Shown here piece by piece: positions 16,945 through 25,045 of a stretch of 49,105 nucleotides of DNA. Positions within the stretch are counted from its first letter, which is position 1. Each line of letters begins with the position of its first letter. Where the stretch lies: the NCBI GenBank assembly GCA_944392715.1, contig CALXXQ010000164.1, forward strand, positions 1-49,105. Direction: 5' to 3'. Below the pieces are notes generated by a model that did no database searches, was not told the origin of the DNA, and saw only the letters and a list, made by a program, of their open reading frames with translations. This DNA comes from an uncultured Brachyspira sp. GTDB lineage: Bacteria; Spirochaetota; Brachyspiria; Brachyspirales; Brachyspiraceae. The translations under genes were made by a program, and so were the position numbers.

Positions 16945-17409
16945 TTAATCTTCTGTGAGATCAACTTCTACATTAGATATTTTTTCTATTATTTCTTCAT
17001 AGGTCATTTTAGCTAAAGAACTGTCGCTTCCGCAGGCTATATAAAGAGCATCAAATCTCTTCATACTTTTATCAACTAATACTTCTATATTTTTATCTAT
17101 ACCGAAAGGGCATACTCCTCCGAATGTGAAGCCTGTCAATTTAAAAGTATCTTCTGCATTAGCAAAGCTGGTTTTGCATTCAAAATAAGCACGCATTTTT
17201 TTTGAGGATATTTTTTTATCTCCAGAAGCTATAATCATAGCAAAATTATCTCTTTTTGAAGGTTTAACAAGTATCGATTTAGCAACCTGTCCTCTTTCTA
17301 TATTAAGTGTTTTTGCAGCATCATCAACTGTTTTTGTAGCTCCCACCTCTTCAAATTCTTTATATTCTATATCAAGTTCTTTTAAAGCATTAAGTACTTT
17401 CTCATTCAT
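16945..17409 (-). CDS. YbaK/EbsC-type aminoacyl-tRNA deacylase
   Basis: 154 aa, a single YbaK/ProX-like domain. Recognisable segments are AKSILVK with the conserved Lys, GGVCPFGI, and the C-terminal ACGSDSSLAKMTYEEI. The family hydrolyses mischarged tRNA, classically Cys-tRNA(Pro) or Ala-tRNA(Pro), in trans. Substrate specificity cannot be fixed here. It is 14 bases downstream of the BFD-like gene, so the two probably share a transcript. The start ATG is at 17409. Confidence 0.85.
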   Translation of the reverse strand: MNEKVLNALKELDIEYKEFEEVGATKTVDDAAKTLNIERGQVAKSILVKPSKRDNFAMIIASGDKKISSKKMRAYFECKTSFANAEDTFKLTGFTFGGVCPFGIDKNIEVLVDKSMKRFDALYIACGSDSSLAKMTYEEIIEKISNVEVDLTED

Positions 17410-17423
17410 ACTATATATCCAAT

Positions 17424-17666
17424 TTAGAAATTAAGCGGTTCATAATTATTAGTCTTAGCATATTCTATTAAACTTAAAATCCTTTCTTTACATCCTCCGC
17501 ATCCTGTAGAAGCCTGCGTTTTTTCTACAACCTCTTCTAATGTAGTTAATTTATTATCAGCTATAGCTTTATATGCATCTCTATACGATACATTTTTACA
17601 ATAGCATAAAGTTTTATTATAATTAATTGAAGTTTGGTTTTTTAAGTATTCTACATCATATTCCAT
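17424..17666 (-). CDS. BFD-like [2Fe-2S] protein
   Basis: 80 aa. The four cysteines of a bacterioferritin-associated-ferredoxin-like domain are present as CYC (C21, C23) and CGGC (C56, C59), with the intervening helix YRDAYKAIADNKLTTLEEV. Such domains bind a [2Fe-2S] cluster and pass electrons, in Bfd to release iron from bacterioferritin. No bacterioferritin gene is adjacent, so its partner is unknown. A strong GGAGG site precedes the ATG. The 248-base gap upstream (17667-17914) is AT-rich without a gene and probably holds divergent promoters. Confidence 0.85.
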   Translation of the reverse strand: MEYDVEYLKNQTSINYNKTLCYCKNVSYRDAYKAIADNKLTTLEEVVEKTQASTGCGGCKERILSLIEYAKTNNYEPLNF

Positions 17667-17914
17667 CTTTATACCTCCAATTTATTTTATATATATTAAA
17701 AATAAATAAAACAAAAATATGTAAAAATAAAAATATATCTCTTTTAAAATATAGTAAGATTATATATAATTTTTATTAGTTTTTCAATATTTATTATAAA
17801 TATTACAAATAGTACAAAACAGATTTAAATTTTATTATGTATTATTTTTCTATTGACAATAACTAAATATGATATAACTTATTATATAAAAAATTATTTT
17901 TATACGGATAAATT

Positions 17915-18505
17915 ATGGATGTAAATTCAGAAAAAGAAGAAATTTCAAAAAAAATTCCCTGGTACATTATGTTTTTTTCTTTCTTTTATATAGGACTTGT
18001 TACAATAGGAGGCGGACTTGCAATGCTTCCTATAATGGAAGAAGAATTTGTAAATAAAAGAAAGTTTTTAAATAAAGATGAAATTATAGATATATTTGCT
18101 CTAGCTCAGAGTATACCTGGAGTAATAGCTATTAATACTTCACTTCTTACAGGATTCAAAGTGGCTGGAATATTCGGAGGTATTATGGCAGGAATTGGGG
18201 TTATGATGCCTTCATTTATAATTATACTTATTATAGCTCCTATATTTGAAAGATTTCAAAATTTGGAATATGTACATAAAGCTTTTTTGGGTATTAGAGG
18301 TGCTATTGCTGGGCTTATACTTTTATCTGCTTTTGGTATGGGAAAACAGGTAATAAAAAATAAATTTACATCATTCTTATTTATAATAAGTTTCGTATTA
18401 GTTGTGTTTTTGAATTTTAATGTTATATATACATTGCTTCTTTCCGCTTTAATAGGCTGGATATATTATTTAATAAATAAGTACATTATTAAAAAACAAT
18501 CTTAA
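17915..18505 (+). CDS. CHR-family (chromate transporter) half protein, N-type
   Basis: 196 aa, one CHR domain with about six membrane segments. The family signatures GGGLAMLPIMEEEF near the N-terminus and AQSIPGVIAINTSLLTGFKVAG are clear. Short CHR proteins act as pairs of opposite topology, and the second half follows 14 bases downstream. The family is named for chromate efflux, but the natural substrate in an anaerobe may differ. A TTGACA box lies at 17853-17858, without a well-spaced -10 box. Confidence 0.85.
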   Translation: MDVNSEKEEISKKIPWYIMFFSFFYIGLVTIGGGLAMLPIMEEEFVNKRKFLNKDEIIDIFALAQSIPGVIAINTSLLTGFKVAGIFGGIMAGIGVMMPSFIIILIIAPIFERFQNLEYVHKAFLGIRGAIAGLILLSAFGMGKQVIKNKFTSFLFIISFVLVVFLNFNVIYTLLLSALIGWIYYLINKYIIKKQS

Positions 18506-18519
18506 TTTGGATTTTATTT

Positions 18520-19098
18520 ATGATATATTTTAAACTTTTTTATATATTTGCAAAACTCGGACTTTTTACTTATGGAGGAGGATATGCAATAATAGCACTC
18601 CTTCTTGGTATATTAGAAGAATATAATTGGGTTACATCTTCTGAATTTTCTAATCTTGTAGCAATATCTCAGATAACTCCAGGTCCTATTGCTGTTAATG
18701 CCGCTACTTTTGTAGGTTATAAGGTGGCTGGAGTTTTAGGTTCTTCTGTGGCTACATTTGGAATATTTTTACCTGCTTTTTTTATTACTATGATAGTATC
18801 CAAATTTTTTTACAAGTTAAAAGACAATGAACAATTTAATAGTATAATGGATGCTTTAAGAGTATGTGCTGTTGCTTTGATTGCATCTGCTGTGGTAACT
18901 TTTACTAAAGATGCTTTTTTTGTTAAGCTTACAGAAACTTCTATTTTAAGAAATATTGATTTTATTCAAAACATATTTAAATATATAAGCCCTATAGGAA
19001 TATTTATATTTGCTTTATCAATTTTTCTCAAAATAAAAAAAGTACCTGTTTTAGCTATAATACTTATATCTGCAGTATTAGGTATAATTTTATATTGA
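18520..19098 (+). CDS. CHR-family (chromate transporter) half protein, C-type
   Basis: 192 aa, the partner of the preceding CHR protein. YGGGYAIIALLLGILEEYNW and ISQITPGPIAVNAATFVGYK are the matching family motifs, followed by four or more hydrophobic segments. Together the two genes equal one long bidomain ChrA. Same transcript as the upstream half. The ribosome binding site is weak, suggesting translational coupling. Confidence 0.85.
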   Translation: MIYFKLFYIFAKLGLFTYGGGYAIIALLLGILEEYNWVTSSEFSNLVAISQITPGPIAVNAATFVGYKVAGVLGSSVATFGIFLPAFFITMIVSKFFYKLKDNEQFNSIMDALRVCAVALIASAVVTFTKDAFFVKLTETSILRNIDFIQNIFKYISPIGIFIFALSIFLKIKKVPVLAIILISAVLGIILY

Positions 19099-19150
19099 TA
19101 ATTTTTATTATTTGTTATGACGATAATTATAATATTTGGGACATATTCTT

Positions 19151-20398
19151 ATGAAATTAAAAATATCTAATTTTGCTAAAATAGAGGAAGCAGATATAAA
19201 AATAGACGGCATAACTGTAATATGCGGGGATAATGATACAGGTAAAAGTACTGTAGGAAAAATTTTATTTTCTATATTTAATTATGATATTTTTAAATGT
19301 AATCGTATAAAGAATGATTTTAGGGGTAAATTATACGAAATTTTAATTAGGTATATTTTTAAAAAAGTAGAATATCATTATTTTAATATAATGAATGATA
19401 TATATAATAATATTAATTATCCGTCTAATGAAATTAATTCAGATAACTTAATCTTTATTTTAAAGAGAAGTATTCCTGATAAAATTCTGCAGAATATAAA
19501 AGATGAAACCATTTATAAAGCTGTGAATGATATATTAAATGTTATGTCTGTGTCAGAAGATAAATTAACATTTGAAATAATGAATGATTATTTTGGAAAT
19601 ATTTTTGAAAATCAGATCAATAATTTATTCAATAAAAATGCTGATACTGAATTGGAATTAGAAATAAAAAATCAAAAAATGAATATAAAATTTAAAAATG
19701 ATGAATGTATAAAATTTAATTCTGATTTTAATATTATTCATAATGCATTTTATATTGATAATCCTTTTATTGTAAATTATATAAATAGCGATATTGATGC
19801 TTATAATTTTATTTTGGAAAAGACCATACATGATTTTATTTCTGATGAAAATAAAAATGTTTTTGATTCAGTAAAAAATAAAGAAATTTTAGAAAAAGTT
19901 TATGATGTACTTAATAGTGTTATGAATGCCAAAATTATAAATAAAGATGATGATTTTTATTTACATTACAATGATAATGATGTTGAAATAAAATTGCAGA
20001 ATCTTTCAGCTGGTTTAAAATCTTTTGTTATAATTAAAAGGCTTTTAGAAAATGGTTCTTTAAATGAAAAAGATGTTCTTATATTAGATGAGCCTGAAAT
20101 ACATCTTCATCCGAAATGGCAGCTTGTTTATGCTGAACTTATTGTGCTTTTACAAAAATATTTTAATTTAACTATTACAATAACAACTCATAGTCATTAT
20201 TTTTTAGAGGCCATTAACATCTTTTCTAAAAAACATAATGTAGATAAAAGAGTAAATTTTTATATTACAGAATTATCAGAAAATAAATGTAATGTAATGT
20301 TTAGAAATGTTAATGATAACTTAGATTTAATTTATAAAAAGATGTATTATCCTTTAGAAATTTTAAATAATATGAGATATGAAGAAGAAATGAAATAA
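19151..20398 (+). CDS. OLD/AAA_15-like ATPase of an ATPase-nuclease pair
   Basis: 415 aa. A complete ABC-type ATPase: KLKISNFAKIEEADIKIDG start, Walker A GDNDTGKS (26-33), ABC signature LQNLSAG, Walker B DVLILDEPEIHLHPKWQ, and histidine switch ITTHSHYFLEAI. About 220 residues between Walker A and the signature form a helical, probably coiled-coil insert rich in Asn, Asp and Lys. It is clearly distinct from the ATPases at 9889 and 44665, which lack DEPEIHLHP. The ATG at 19151 was chosen because GGGA lies upstream; the TTG at 19136 has no site. Its stop (TAATG) overlaps the next gene's start by one base. Likely the sensor or motor of a two-gene defence-like module. Confidence 0.8.
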   Translation: MKLKISNFAKIEEADIKIDGITVICGDNDTGKSTVGKILFSIFNYDIFKCNRIKNDFRGKLYEILIRYIFKKVEYHYFNIMNDIYNNINYPSNEINSDNLIFILKRSIPDKILQNIKDETIYKAVNDILNVMSVSEDKLTFEIMNDYFGNIFENQINNLFNKNADTELELEIKNQKMNIKFKNDECIKFNSDFNIIHNAFYIDNPFIVNYINSDIDAYNFILEKTIHDFISDENKNVFDSVKNKEILEKVYDVLNSVMNAKIINKDDDFYLHYNDNDVEIKLQNLSAGLKSFVIIKRLLENGSLNEKDVLILDEPEIHLHPKWQLVYAELIVLLQKYFNLTITITTHSHYFLEAINIFSKKHNVDKRVNFYITELSENKCNVMFRNVNDNLDLIYKKMYYPLEILNNMRYEEEMK

Positions 20399-20991
20399 TG
20401 TTTAATGATGTTATTAAAAATATAGAAAATATTGTTTCCAATAAATTAATTAATATTAACGATTTATTATATACTATCAAAGAAACATCTTATAGCATAT
20501 CTTCTAAAATGTATATGACAGATAAAAATAATATTGTTATTAATGGAGATAAATTAAAAGAAATATGTAATGGATTAGGATATTGTACTGACAGATTAAA
20601 AGCTACAGATGCAATTTATATATTTAAAAATAATAAAATATATTTAATAGAATTTAAATGTGGATCAATAAAAAAAGAAGAAATATATCAAAAAATGTAT
20701 GATACATATATATTATTAAGAGATTTAGAAATAATAACAAATTTGCAATTTTCTTTAATGAATGTACATTACATATTAGTTTATAACAAAATAAAATATA
20801 CAGAAAAAGAAAATATATATCATAAAAAAATTACTGAAAATTTAAGAAATAAAAGCAATACCACATTTAAAAATACTACATTTTTTAATATAAATATTTT
20901 TGAAAATTATCTATTTAAAGAAGCTTTCGCCTGTAATGAAGAAGACTTTAATAAATTTATAATTAAAGAATTTGATGTTGATGAAATTTAA
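20398..20991 (+). CDS. PD-(D/E)XK-like protein coupled to the ATPase
   Basis: 197 aa, not recognised as a named family. Residues 69-89 read ATDAIYIFKNNKIYLIEF followed by KCG: an Asp (D71) at the start of a strand, 13 residues, then E-F-K (E85, K87) ending the next strand, followed by a helix (EEIYQKMYDTYILLRDL). This is the layout of a PD-(D/E)XK nuclease core. The N-terminal 65 residues are helical; the C-terminal part contains a strand (VHYILVYNKI) and acidic ends. The TAATG overlap with the ATPase gene indicates an obligatory pair. Nuclease activity is inferred from the motif only. Confidence 0.6.
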   Translation: MFNDVIKNIENIVSNKLININDLLYTIKETSYSISSKMYMTDKNNIVINGDKLKEICNGLGYCTDRLKATDAIYIFKNNKIYLIEFKCGSIKKEEIYQKMYDTYILLRDLEIITNLQFSLMNVHYILVYNKIKYTEKENIYHKKITENLRNKSNTTFKNTTFFNINIFENYLFKEAFACNEEDFNKFIIKEFDVDEI

Positions 20992-21088
20992 TGAGCAAAT
21001 ATTTTTATCAAAAAAATTGCACATATAAAAAATATACAATATAATTAATAAACTTTCCTAAAATAAGTTTTAATAAAGGTTTTAATTT

Positions 21089-23068
21089 ATGAATATACTT
21101 GATAATGTAAGCGAAGTACAAAGAGAAGGAATTTTGCATACAGGAACTCCTCTTCTTTTACTTGCAGGAGCTGGAAGCGGAAAAACTTTAGTTATTACTA
21201 GAAAAATAGCATATCTTATTAATGAACTTGAAGTAGCTCCTGAACATATATTGGCTGTAACTTTTACAAATAAAGCAGCTCATGAAATGAAAGATAGAGT
21301 ATGCAATTTACTTCCTAATATAAAACCTAGCAGATTATTTATTAGAACTTTTCACTCTGCATGTCTTAGAATATTAAAAGAGAATGCACATTTTTGGGGA
21401 TATAAATCTAATTTCCTTATTTTAGATGAAGGAGATAAGGCTTCTGTTATTAAGAGAATAATGAAAGAACAAGAGGTTCCAAAGAGTATAGGTCAGAAAT
21501 TGATAACTAAATTTATTTCAAATGTTAAAAATGAAATGGAAGATGGGATAGTTTTTGATAGAGATATTTTTGAAAATGTTTATAAGAAATATATAGAGTA
21601 TGAGATGAATGAAAATGTTATGGATTTTGATGATCTTATACTTAATACTATAAAATTATTTGAACAAGAAAATAAGGTTTTAAATTATTATAGAAATAGA
21701 TTTAAATATATTTTAGTAGATGAGTTTCAGGATACTAATCCGCAGCAATATAAATTGATAAAATTATTAACACAGGATGCGGAAAATGATTTAACAGTTG
21801 TAGGTGATGATGATCAGAGTATATATGCATTCAGAGGTGCTAATGTTTTGAATATACTTGATTTTGAAAAAGATTATCCTAATACAAAAATAGTACGTCT
21901 TGAAGAAAATTATAGATGTCCTAAAGATATTGTAGAAGCTGCTTTGAATATTATAAAAAATAACACAAATCGTCATGAAAAAAATGTTTTTTCTAATAAG
22001 CCTAATGAGTTTAAAATAGAAAATTGGATTTGTTATAGTGATTTGGAAGAGGCTAGAAGTGTTGTTAATGAAATAGAATCTTTATTTGATAATGGTTTTG
22101 AGGCAAAGGATATTGTCATTTTATTTAGAACTAATAGTCAGTCAAGGGCTTATGAAAAAGAATTAAAGCTTCATTCTATCAATTATAAAATAGTTGGAGG
22201 AGTTGGATTTTTTGAACGTATTGAGATAAAAGATTCAATTTCTTTTTTAAGGCTTATGACTGGTTTTGGAGATAATTTTAGTGTTAGGCGTACTATCAAT
22301 GTTCCGCCTAGAGGAATAGGGGATAAGAGTTTCAGCAATTTTGAAACATTTGCAAATACAAGAAAATTAACTCTTTATGAGGCTATTGATTATATTGATG
22401 AATCAGGACTATCCAAAAAAGCATCATCAAATATAAAGGCTTATAAAAGTATAATAGAAGAATATGCTATAAAAGTAAAAGAAGATATTATAAATGAAGA
22501 TGGAATTAATATAGAAAAATTATTCTTTGAGTTTTTAAAAGATATAGATTATTTTTCAATATTTAAAAGTGATGGTAATGAAAGAGTAATAACAGCAGAA
22601 GAAAATATAAAAGAGCTTTTTAGAGGTTTTTATGATTATAAATCAATGGAGCCTAATGCTACACTCATAACATTCTTAGAAGAAAATACATTATACAGAG
22701 ATATAAATACAAATGATGAAAATGAAGATTATATAACTCTTATGACAATTCATAATGCTAAAGGTTTGGAATTTGATGTGGTATTTATTACAGGAATGGA
22801 GCAGGGAGTTTTTCCTCATTATTTTTCACTTGAAGAGGAAAAAGGCATTGATGAAGAGAGAAGGCTTTGCTATGTTGGTATAACTAGAGCAAGAAGAAAG
22901 CTTTATCTTACATATTCAAAAAGAAGAAGAGTAAGCACTGGTATAATGGAGCAGATACCTTCATCATTTTTAATGGAAATACCTAAAAAATTAATGCTTA
23001 TTAAAGAAAAGGCTAATTATTATTCTGGTAATTATATGGATATAGACGAAGATGCTTTTGATTATTGA
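21089..23068 (+). CDS. UvrD/PcrA/Rep-family DNA helicase
   Basis: 659 aa, a superfamily 1A 3'-5' helicase. Motifs in order: the Q motif near the start (LDNVSEVQREGI), Walker A GAGSGKT, AVTFTNKAAHEM, FHSACLRIL, VDEFQDTNPQQ, VGDDDQSIYAFRGA, RLEENYRCP, MTIHNAKGLEF, and EERRLCYVGITRARRKLYL. It is somewhat shorter than typical UvrD (about 720) because the C-terminal extension is missing, which is closer to Rep-like length. It unwinds DNA in repair or replication restart. The ATG has AAAGG upstream. No operon partner follows; a palindromic repeat element begins 18 bases after the stop. Confidence 0.9.
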   Translation: MNILDNVSEVQREGILHTGTPLLLLAGAGSGKTLVITRKIAYLINELEVAPEHILAVTFTNKAAHEMKDRVCNLLPNIKPSRLFIRTFHSACLRILKENAHFWGYKSNFLILDEGDKASVIKRIMKEQEVPKSIGQKLITKFISNVKNEMEDGIVFDRDIFENVYKKYIEYEMNENVMDFDDLILNTIKLFEQENKVLNYYRNRFKYILVDEFQDTNPQQYKLIKLLTQDAENDLTVVGDDDQSIYAFRGANVLNILDFEKDYPNTKIVRLEENYRCPKDIVEAALNIIKNNTNRHEKNVFSNKPNEFKIENWICYSDLEEARSVVNEIESLFDNGFEAKDIVILFRTNSQSRAYEKELKLHSINYKIVGGVGFFERIEIKDSISFLRLMTGFGDNFSVRRTINVPPRGIGDKSFSNFETFANTRKLTLYEAIDYIDESGLSKKASSNIKAYKSIIEEYAIKVKEDIINEDGINIEKLFFEFLKDIDYFSIFKSDGNERVITAEENIKELFRGFYDYKSMEPNATLITFLEENTLYRDINTNDENEDYITLMTIHNAKGLEFDVVFITGMEQGVFPHYFSLEEEKGIDEERRLCYVGITRARRKLYLTYSKRRRVSTGIMEQIPSSFLMEIPKKLMLIKEKANYYSGNYMDIDEDAFDY

Positions 23069-23085
23069 TTATATTTTAAAATTAT

Positions 23086-23299
23086 AGCTTGGGTGGGTAA
23101 TGCTATTTCTAATTAAATAACAAAGAAATACAAAACAAAAATTGCAGAATAAATTAAAAAATTTAGAGGGTGGGCAAGTGTAATTAAGTTTTAAAACTTA
23201 TTTACATACCCCGCCCTTTATTTTTTATAATATATTTCTGCAATTTTAATTTAAATTATTTTTATTGTCTATTCAGTAATCTTAACACCCGCCCAAGTT
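23086..23299. repeat. G/C-ended nested palindromic element, copy 1
   Basis: Outer arms CTTGGGTGGGT (23088-23098) and ACCCGCCCAAG (23287-23297) are inverted repeats. Inner arms AGGGTGGG (23166-23173) and CCCGCCCTTT (23210-23219) are inverted repeats of the same G3-N-G3 type. At the centre TAAGTTTTAAAACTTA (23185-23200) is a perfect 16-bp palindrome. The four GGGNGGG/CCCNCCC blocks lie in otherwise nearly pure A/T. It fills most of the 302-base gap 23069-23370 and has no coding capacity. Related elements: 42971-43187 and 44481-44584. Confidence 0.75.
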
Positions 23300-23306
23300 T
23301 TTTTAT

Positions 23307-23343
23307 ACAAAAAAATGCGTCAGAGTAAATACTCTAACGCATT
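23307..23343 (-). terminator. Intrinsic terminator of the small membrane-protein cluster
   Basis: In the minus direction AATGCGTTAGAGT (23343-23331) pairs with ACTCTGACGCATT (23326-23314) through one T-G pair and a 4-base loop, followed by a T-run. It ends the three-gene unit 24704-23371. Confidence 0.8.
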
Positions 23344-23370
23344 CGTTTTTAATAGTTATTATGGTGTAAA

Positions 23371-23883
23371 TTATAATTTTTCTATAACTTTTTTAGCAAA
23401 TACAGCACCAAATCCTATAACAGCTACAACAATTACCAATTGGAAAATACCTTCTATAATATCATCTAAATTGTATAGCATATAATGCATACCAAAGAAT
23501 CTTGAAGCGAATATAAATAATGCTATTAATGCCAATACGGCAATTAAAGCTATTGCAATAATTCCTATTTTACCTTTATTATTTTTTTCTTTAGGAACTA
23601 TTAAATCTTTATTTTCAGTATTAGTTTCAGCATTATTTTTAGATTTTTCATCTTTTGAATCTAATTTTTTAAATAGAACCACAGCTAATAACAGCATTAC
23701 AGCAAAAACAGATATTTTTAATAATCCCTCTGCAACATCTTCAAAATCATGTATTAGATAGAACATATAATACTGCAATCCTAAAAATCTAACAGCAACT
23801 ATAAATAAAGCAGCAGCTGCAATGATAGCTGAAATTAACATAAACTTTTTTGATTTTACTATTGACATAATATTATTTTTCAT
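23371..23883 (-). CDS. Membrane protein with an internal duplication
   Basis: 170 aa, not assigned to a known family. Two similar halves of about 55 residues: the first has FIVAVRFLGLQYYMFYLIHD then FEDVAEGLLK, the second FIFASRFFGMHYMLYNLDD then IIEGIFQL. Each has two hydrophobic segments and ends in Lys (FKKL, FAKK). The halves are joined by a charged linker (about 70-100: Lys/Glu/Asn-rich). Four membrane segments in total, no signal peptide needed. The Asp/Glu-x-x-(hydrophobic) segment before the second helix of each half resembles the membrane-proximal region of the two upstream proteins. A perfect AAGGAGG site precedes the ATG. Last gene of the 24704-23371 unit. Confidence 0.7.
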   Translation of the reverse strand: MKNNIMSIVKSKKFMLISAIIAAAALFIVAVRFLGLQYYMFYLIHDFEDVAEGLLKISVFAVMLLLAVVLFKKLDSKDEKSKNNAETNTENKDLIVPKEKNNKGKIGIIAIALIAVLALIALFIFASRFFGMHYMLYNLDDIIEGIFQLVIVVAVIGFGAVFAKKVIEKL

Positions 23884-23908
23884 AATGCCTCCTTTATAAA
23901 AAATAAAT

Positions 23909-24472
23909 TTACCTTATTCTTTTTTTAGTATCTTTTAATTTATATTCAGGTTTTAACTCATAAACTTTTTCATATCTTGAATCATTTTCCCTTTGGTCAA
24001 TATTAGTTTTCATATTATTTGGAAGTCTTCTTTCTCTTCTATCATAATCTCTCATATCATATTCATATTGTATATTATCTTCTACTATTCTGTCTCTTCT
24101 GTTTCTGTCATTTCTATAATCGTCATCATAATAATCATCATCATAATCTCTTCTGCTTCTCACCCTATAATCATCATCATAATCATCATAGTCTCTTCTT
24201 CTTTCTCTTTCATCTCTTCTTCTTCTTGGTCTTCTGTAATCATCATCATAGTCATCATAATCTCTTTTATATTTTTTGATTCTTCCAGAAGTATTTTCAT
24301 CTTTTAGGAATTTTTTTATGAAGTATATTACAACTACTATCATTATTAAAATTCCTATTAGTTTTCCTATATCTTCAATAAAGTCAAATGCATCGTCCAT
24401 CAAATCAAAACAATATAAATTAGCAGATAGCATTAAACTTGAAATAAAAACCATTAATCCTATTTTTTTCAT
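23909..24472 (-). CDS. Membrane protein with Asp/Arg/Tyr-rich tail
   Basis: 187 aa. Residues 1-20 look like a signal peptide or first helix (MKKIGLMVFISSLMLSANLY), then CFDLMDDAFDFIEDIGKLIG and a membrane helix (about 40-55) ending in KKFLK. From residue 65 onwards the tail is low complexity: repeated DYDDYDDDYR and RRPRRRRDERERRR-like blocks, strongly charged and mixed in sign. The coding DNA there is a TCATCATAA-type imperfect repeat (about 24110-24265). The first 60 residues are paralogous to the upstream 67-aa gene. GGGAGAAAG precedes the start. Function unknown; the tail may bind nucleic acid, metal or an acidic or basic partner. Confidence 0.7.
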   Translation of the reverse strand: MKKIGLMVFISSLMLSANLYCFDLMDDAFDFIEDIGKLIGILIMIVVVIYFIKKFLKDENTSGRIKKYKRDYDDYDDDYRRPRRRRDERERRRDYDDYDDDYRVRSRRDYDDDYYDDDYRNDRNRRDRIVEDNIQYEYDMRDYDRRERRLPNNMKTNIDQRENDSRYEKVYELKPEYKLKDTKKRIR

Positions 24473-24500
24473 TTTTTACTTTCTCCCATTAATTTTTCAA

Positions 24501-24704
24501 TTATTCCCTATCATTAGAATTACTATCTTTTTTTGAATATTTTTTAAATAAAAATAATGCTGCTGCTATTATTACGGCAATGCCAATTACTTTAGCTAAG
24601 TCATCAAAAATAAAATCAAAAGTGTCTTCTATTAAATCAAAACAATATAAATTAGCTGTCATAATAAAGGCAGATATTAAAGTAATTAATCCTAATTTTT
24701 TCAT
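24501..24704 (-). CDS. Small membrane protein, tail-less paralog
   Basis: 67 aa: MKKLGLITLISAFIMTANLY, then CFDLIEDTFDFIFDDLAKVIG, one membrane helix and a short basic C-terminus (LFKKYSKKDSNSNDRE). It matches the first 60 residues of the next gene almost segment for segment and lacks its charged tail. A perfect AAGGAGGTAA site lies six bases before the ATG. It is the first gene of a three-gene unit with a well-formed promoter overlapped by a palindrome. No known family recognised. Confidence 0.75.
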   Translation of the reverse strand: MKKLGLITLISAFIMTANLYCFDLIEDTFDFIFDDLAKVIGIAVIIAAALFLFKKYSKKDSNSNDRE

Positions 24705-24737
24705 ACTCTTACCTCCTTATTAATCCCTTATATTTAA

Positions 24738-24770
24738 AGTATAGCATATTATCGTAACTTTGTAAAGTTA
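24738..24770 (-). promoter_or_regulatory. Promoter with palindromic operator for the small membrane-protein cluster
   Basis: In the minus direction -35 TTTACA (24766-24761) and -10 TATACT (24743-24738) are separated by 17 bases. The -35 box lies inside the palindrome TAACTTTGTAAAGTTA (24755-24770), whose two 7-base arms are perfectly complementary. Overlap of a two-fold symmetric site with the -35 box is the usual geometry of a repressor operator. Confidence 0.65.
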
Positions 24771-24800
24771 TCTAAACAAATTTTACAAAAAATATAGTAA

Positions 24801-24842
24801 TGTAAAGTAAATGTAAAGTAATGTATCATACATTTGATACAT
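24801..24842. promoter_or_regulatory. Direct repeats TGTAAAGTAA and an adjoining inverted repeat
   Basis: TGTAAAGTAA occurs at 24801-24810 and 24812-24821 (period 11), and TGTAAAGTTA is part of the operator at 24761-24770. Immediately after, ATGTATCA (24821-24828) and TGATACAT (24835-24842) are a perfect 8-bp inverted repeat. These lie in the 341-base gap 24705-25045 between the divergent membrane-protein cluster and murA; the rest of that gap is plain AT-rich sequence. Confidence 0.5.
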
Positions 24843-25045
24843 TTTATGATTATTTTTATATTATTTTTTATAAACTTAAATTAAAATTTATTAATACATA
24901 GTTTTATATATATTTTAATGATATTTAAAAACTAATTTTTTATTAAAGTCAATATTATGTGGGGATAAAATTTATTAAGCATTTTTGTATTATACCGAAG
25001 ATAATAGGAGTAGAGTTTTCATTCTTTATAATAAATGGAGAATAT

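Noticed and set aside
17853..17881. Strong promoter before the CHR transporter pair
   Set aside because: TTGACA is present, but the best -10-like sequence (TATAAC) is only 14 bases away, so the promoter is not convincing.
23069..23370. CRISPR-like array in the repeat-rich gaps
   Set aside because: The repeats are inverted pairs with variable spacing, not regularly spaced direct repeats, and no cas gene is present.
23993..24307. Open frames on the plus strand opposite the Asp/Arg/Tyr-rich gene, rich in Ser/Ile or His
   Set aside because: They are mirror translations of the repeat-coded tail (TCATCATAA units); no ribosome binding sites and no plausible protein features.
24959..25045. N-terminal extension of MurA upstream of codon 25046
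   Set aside because: The extension has no ribosome binding site and no similarity to MurA, whereas GGAG precedes the ATG that gives the usual MurA N-terminus.
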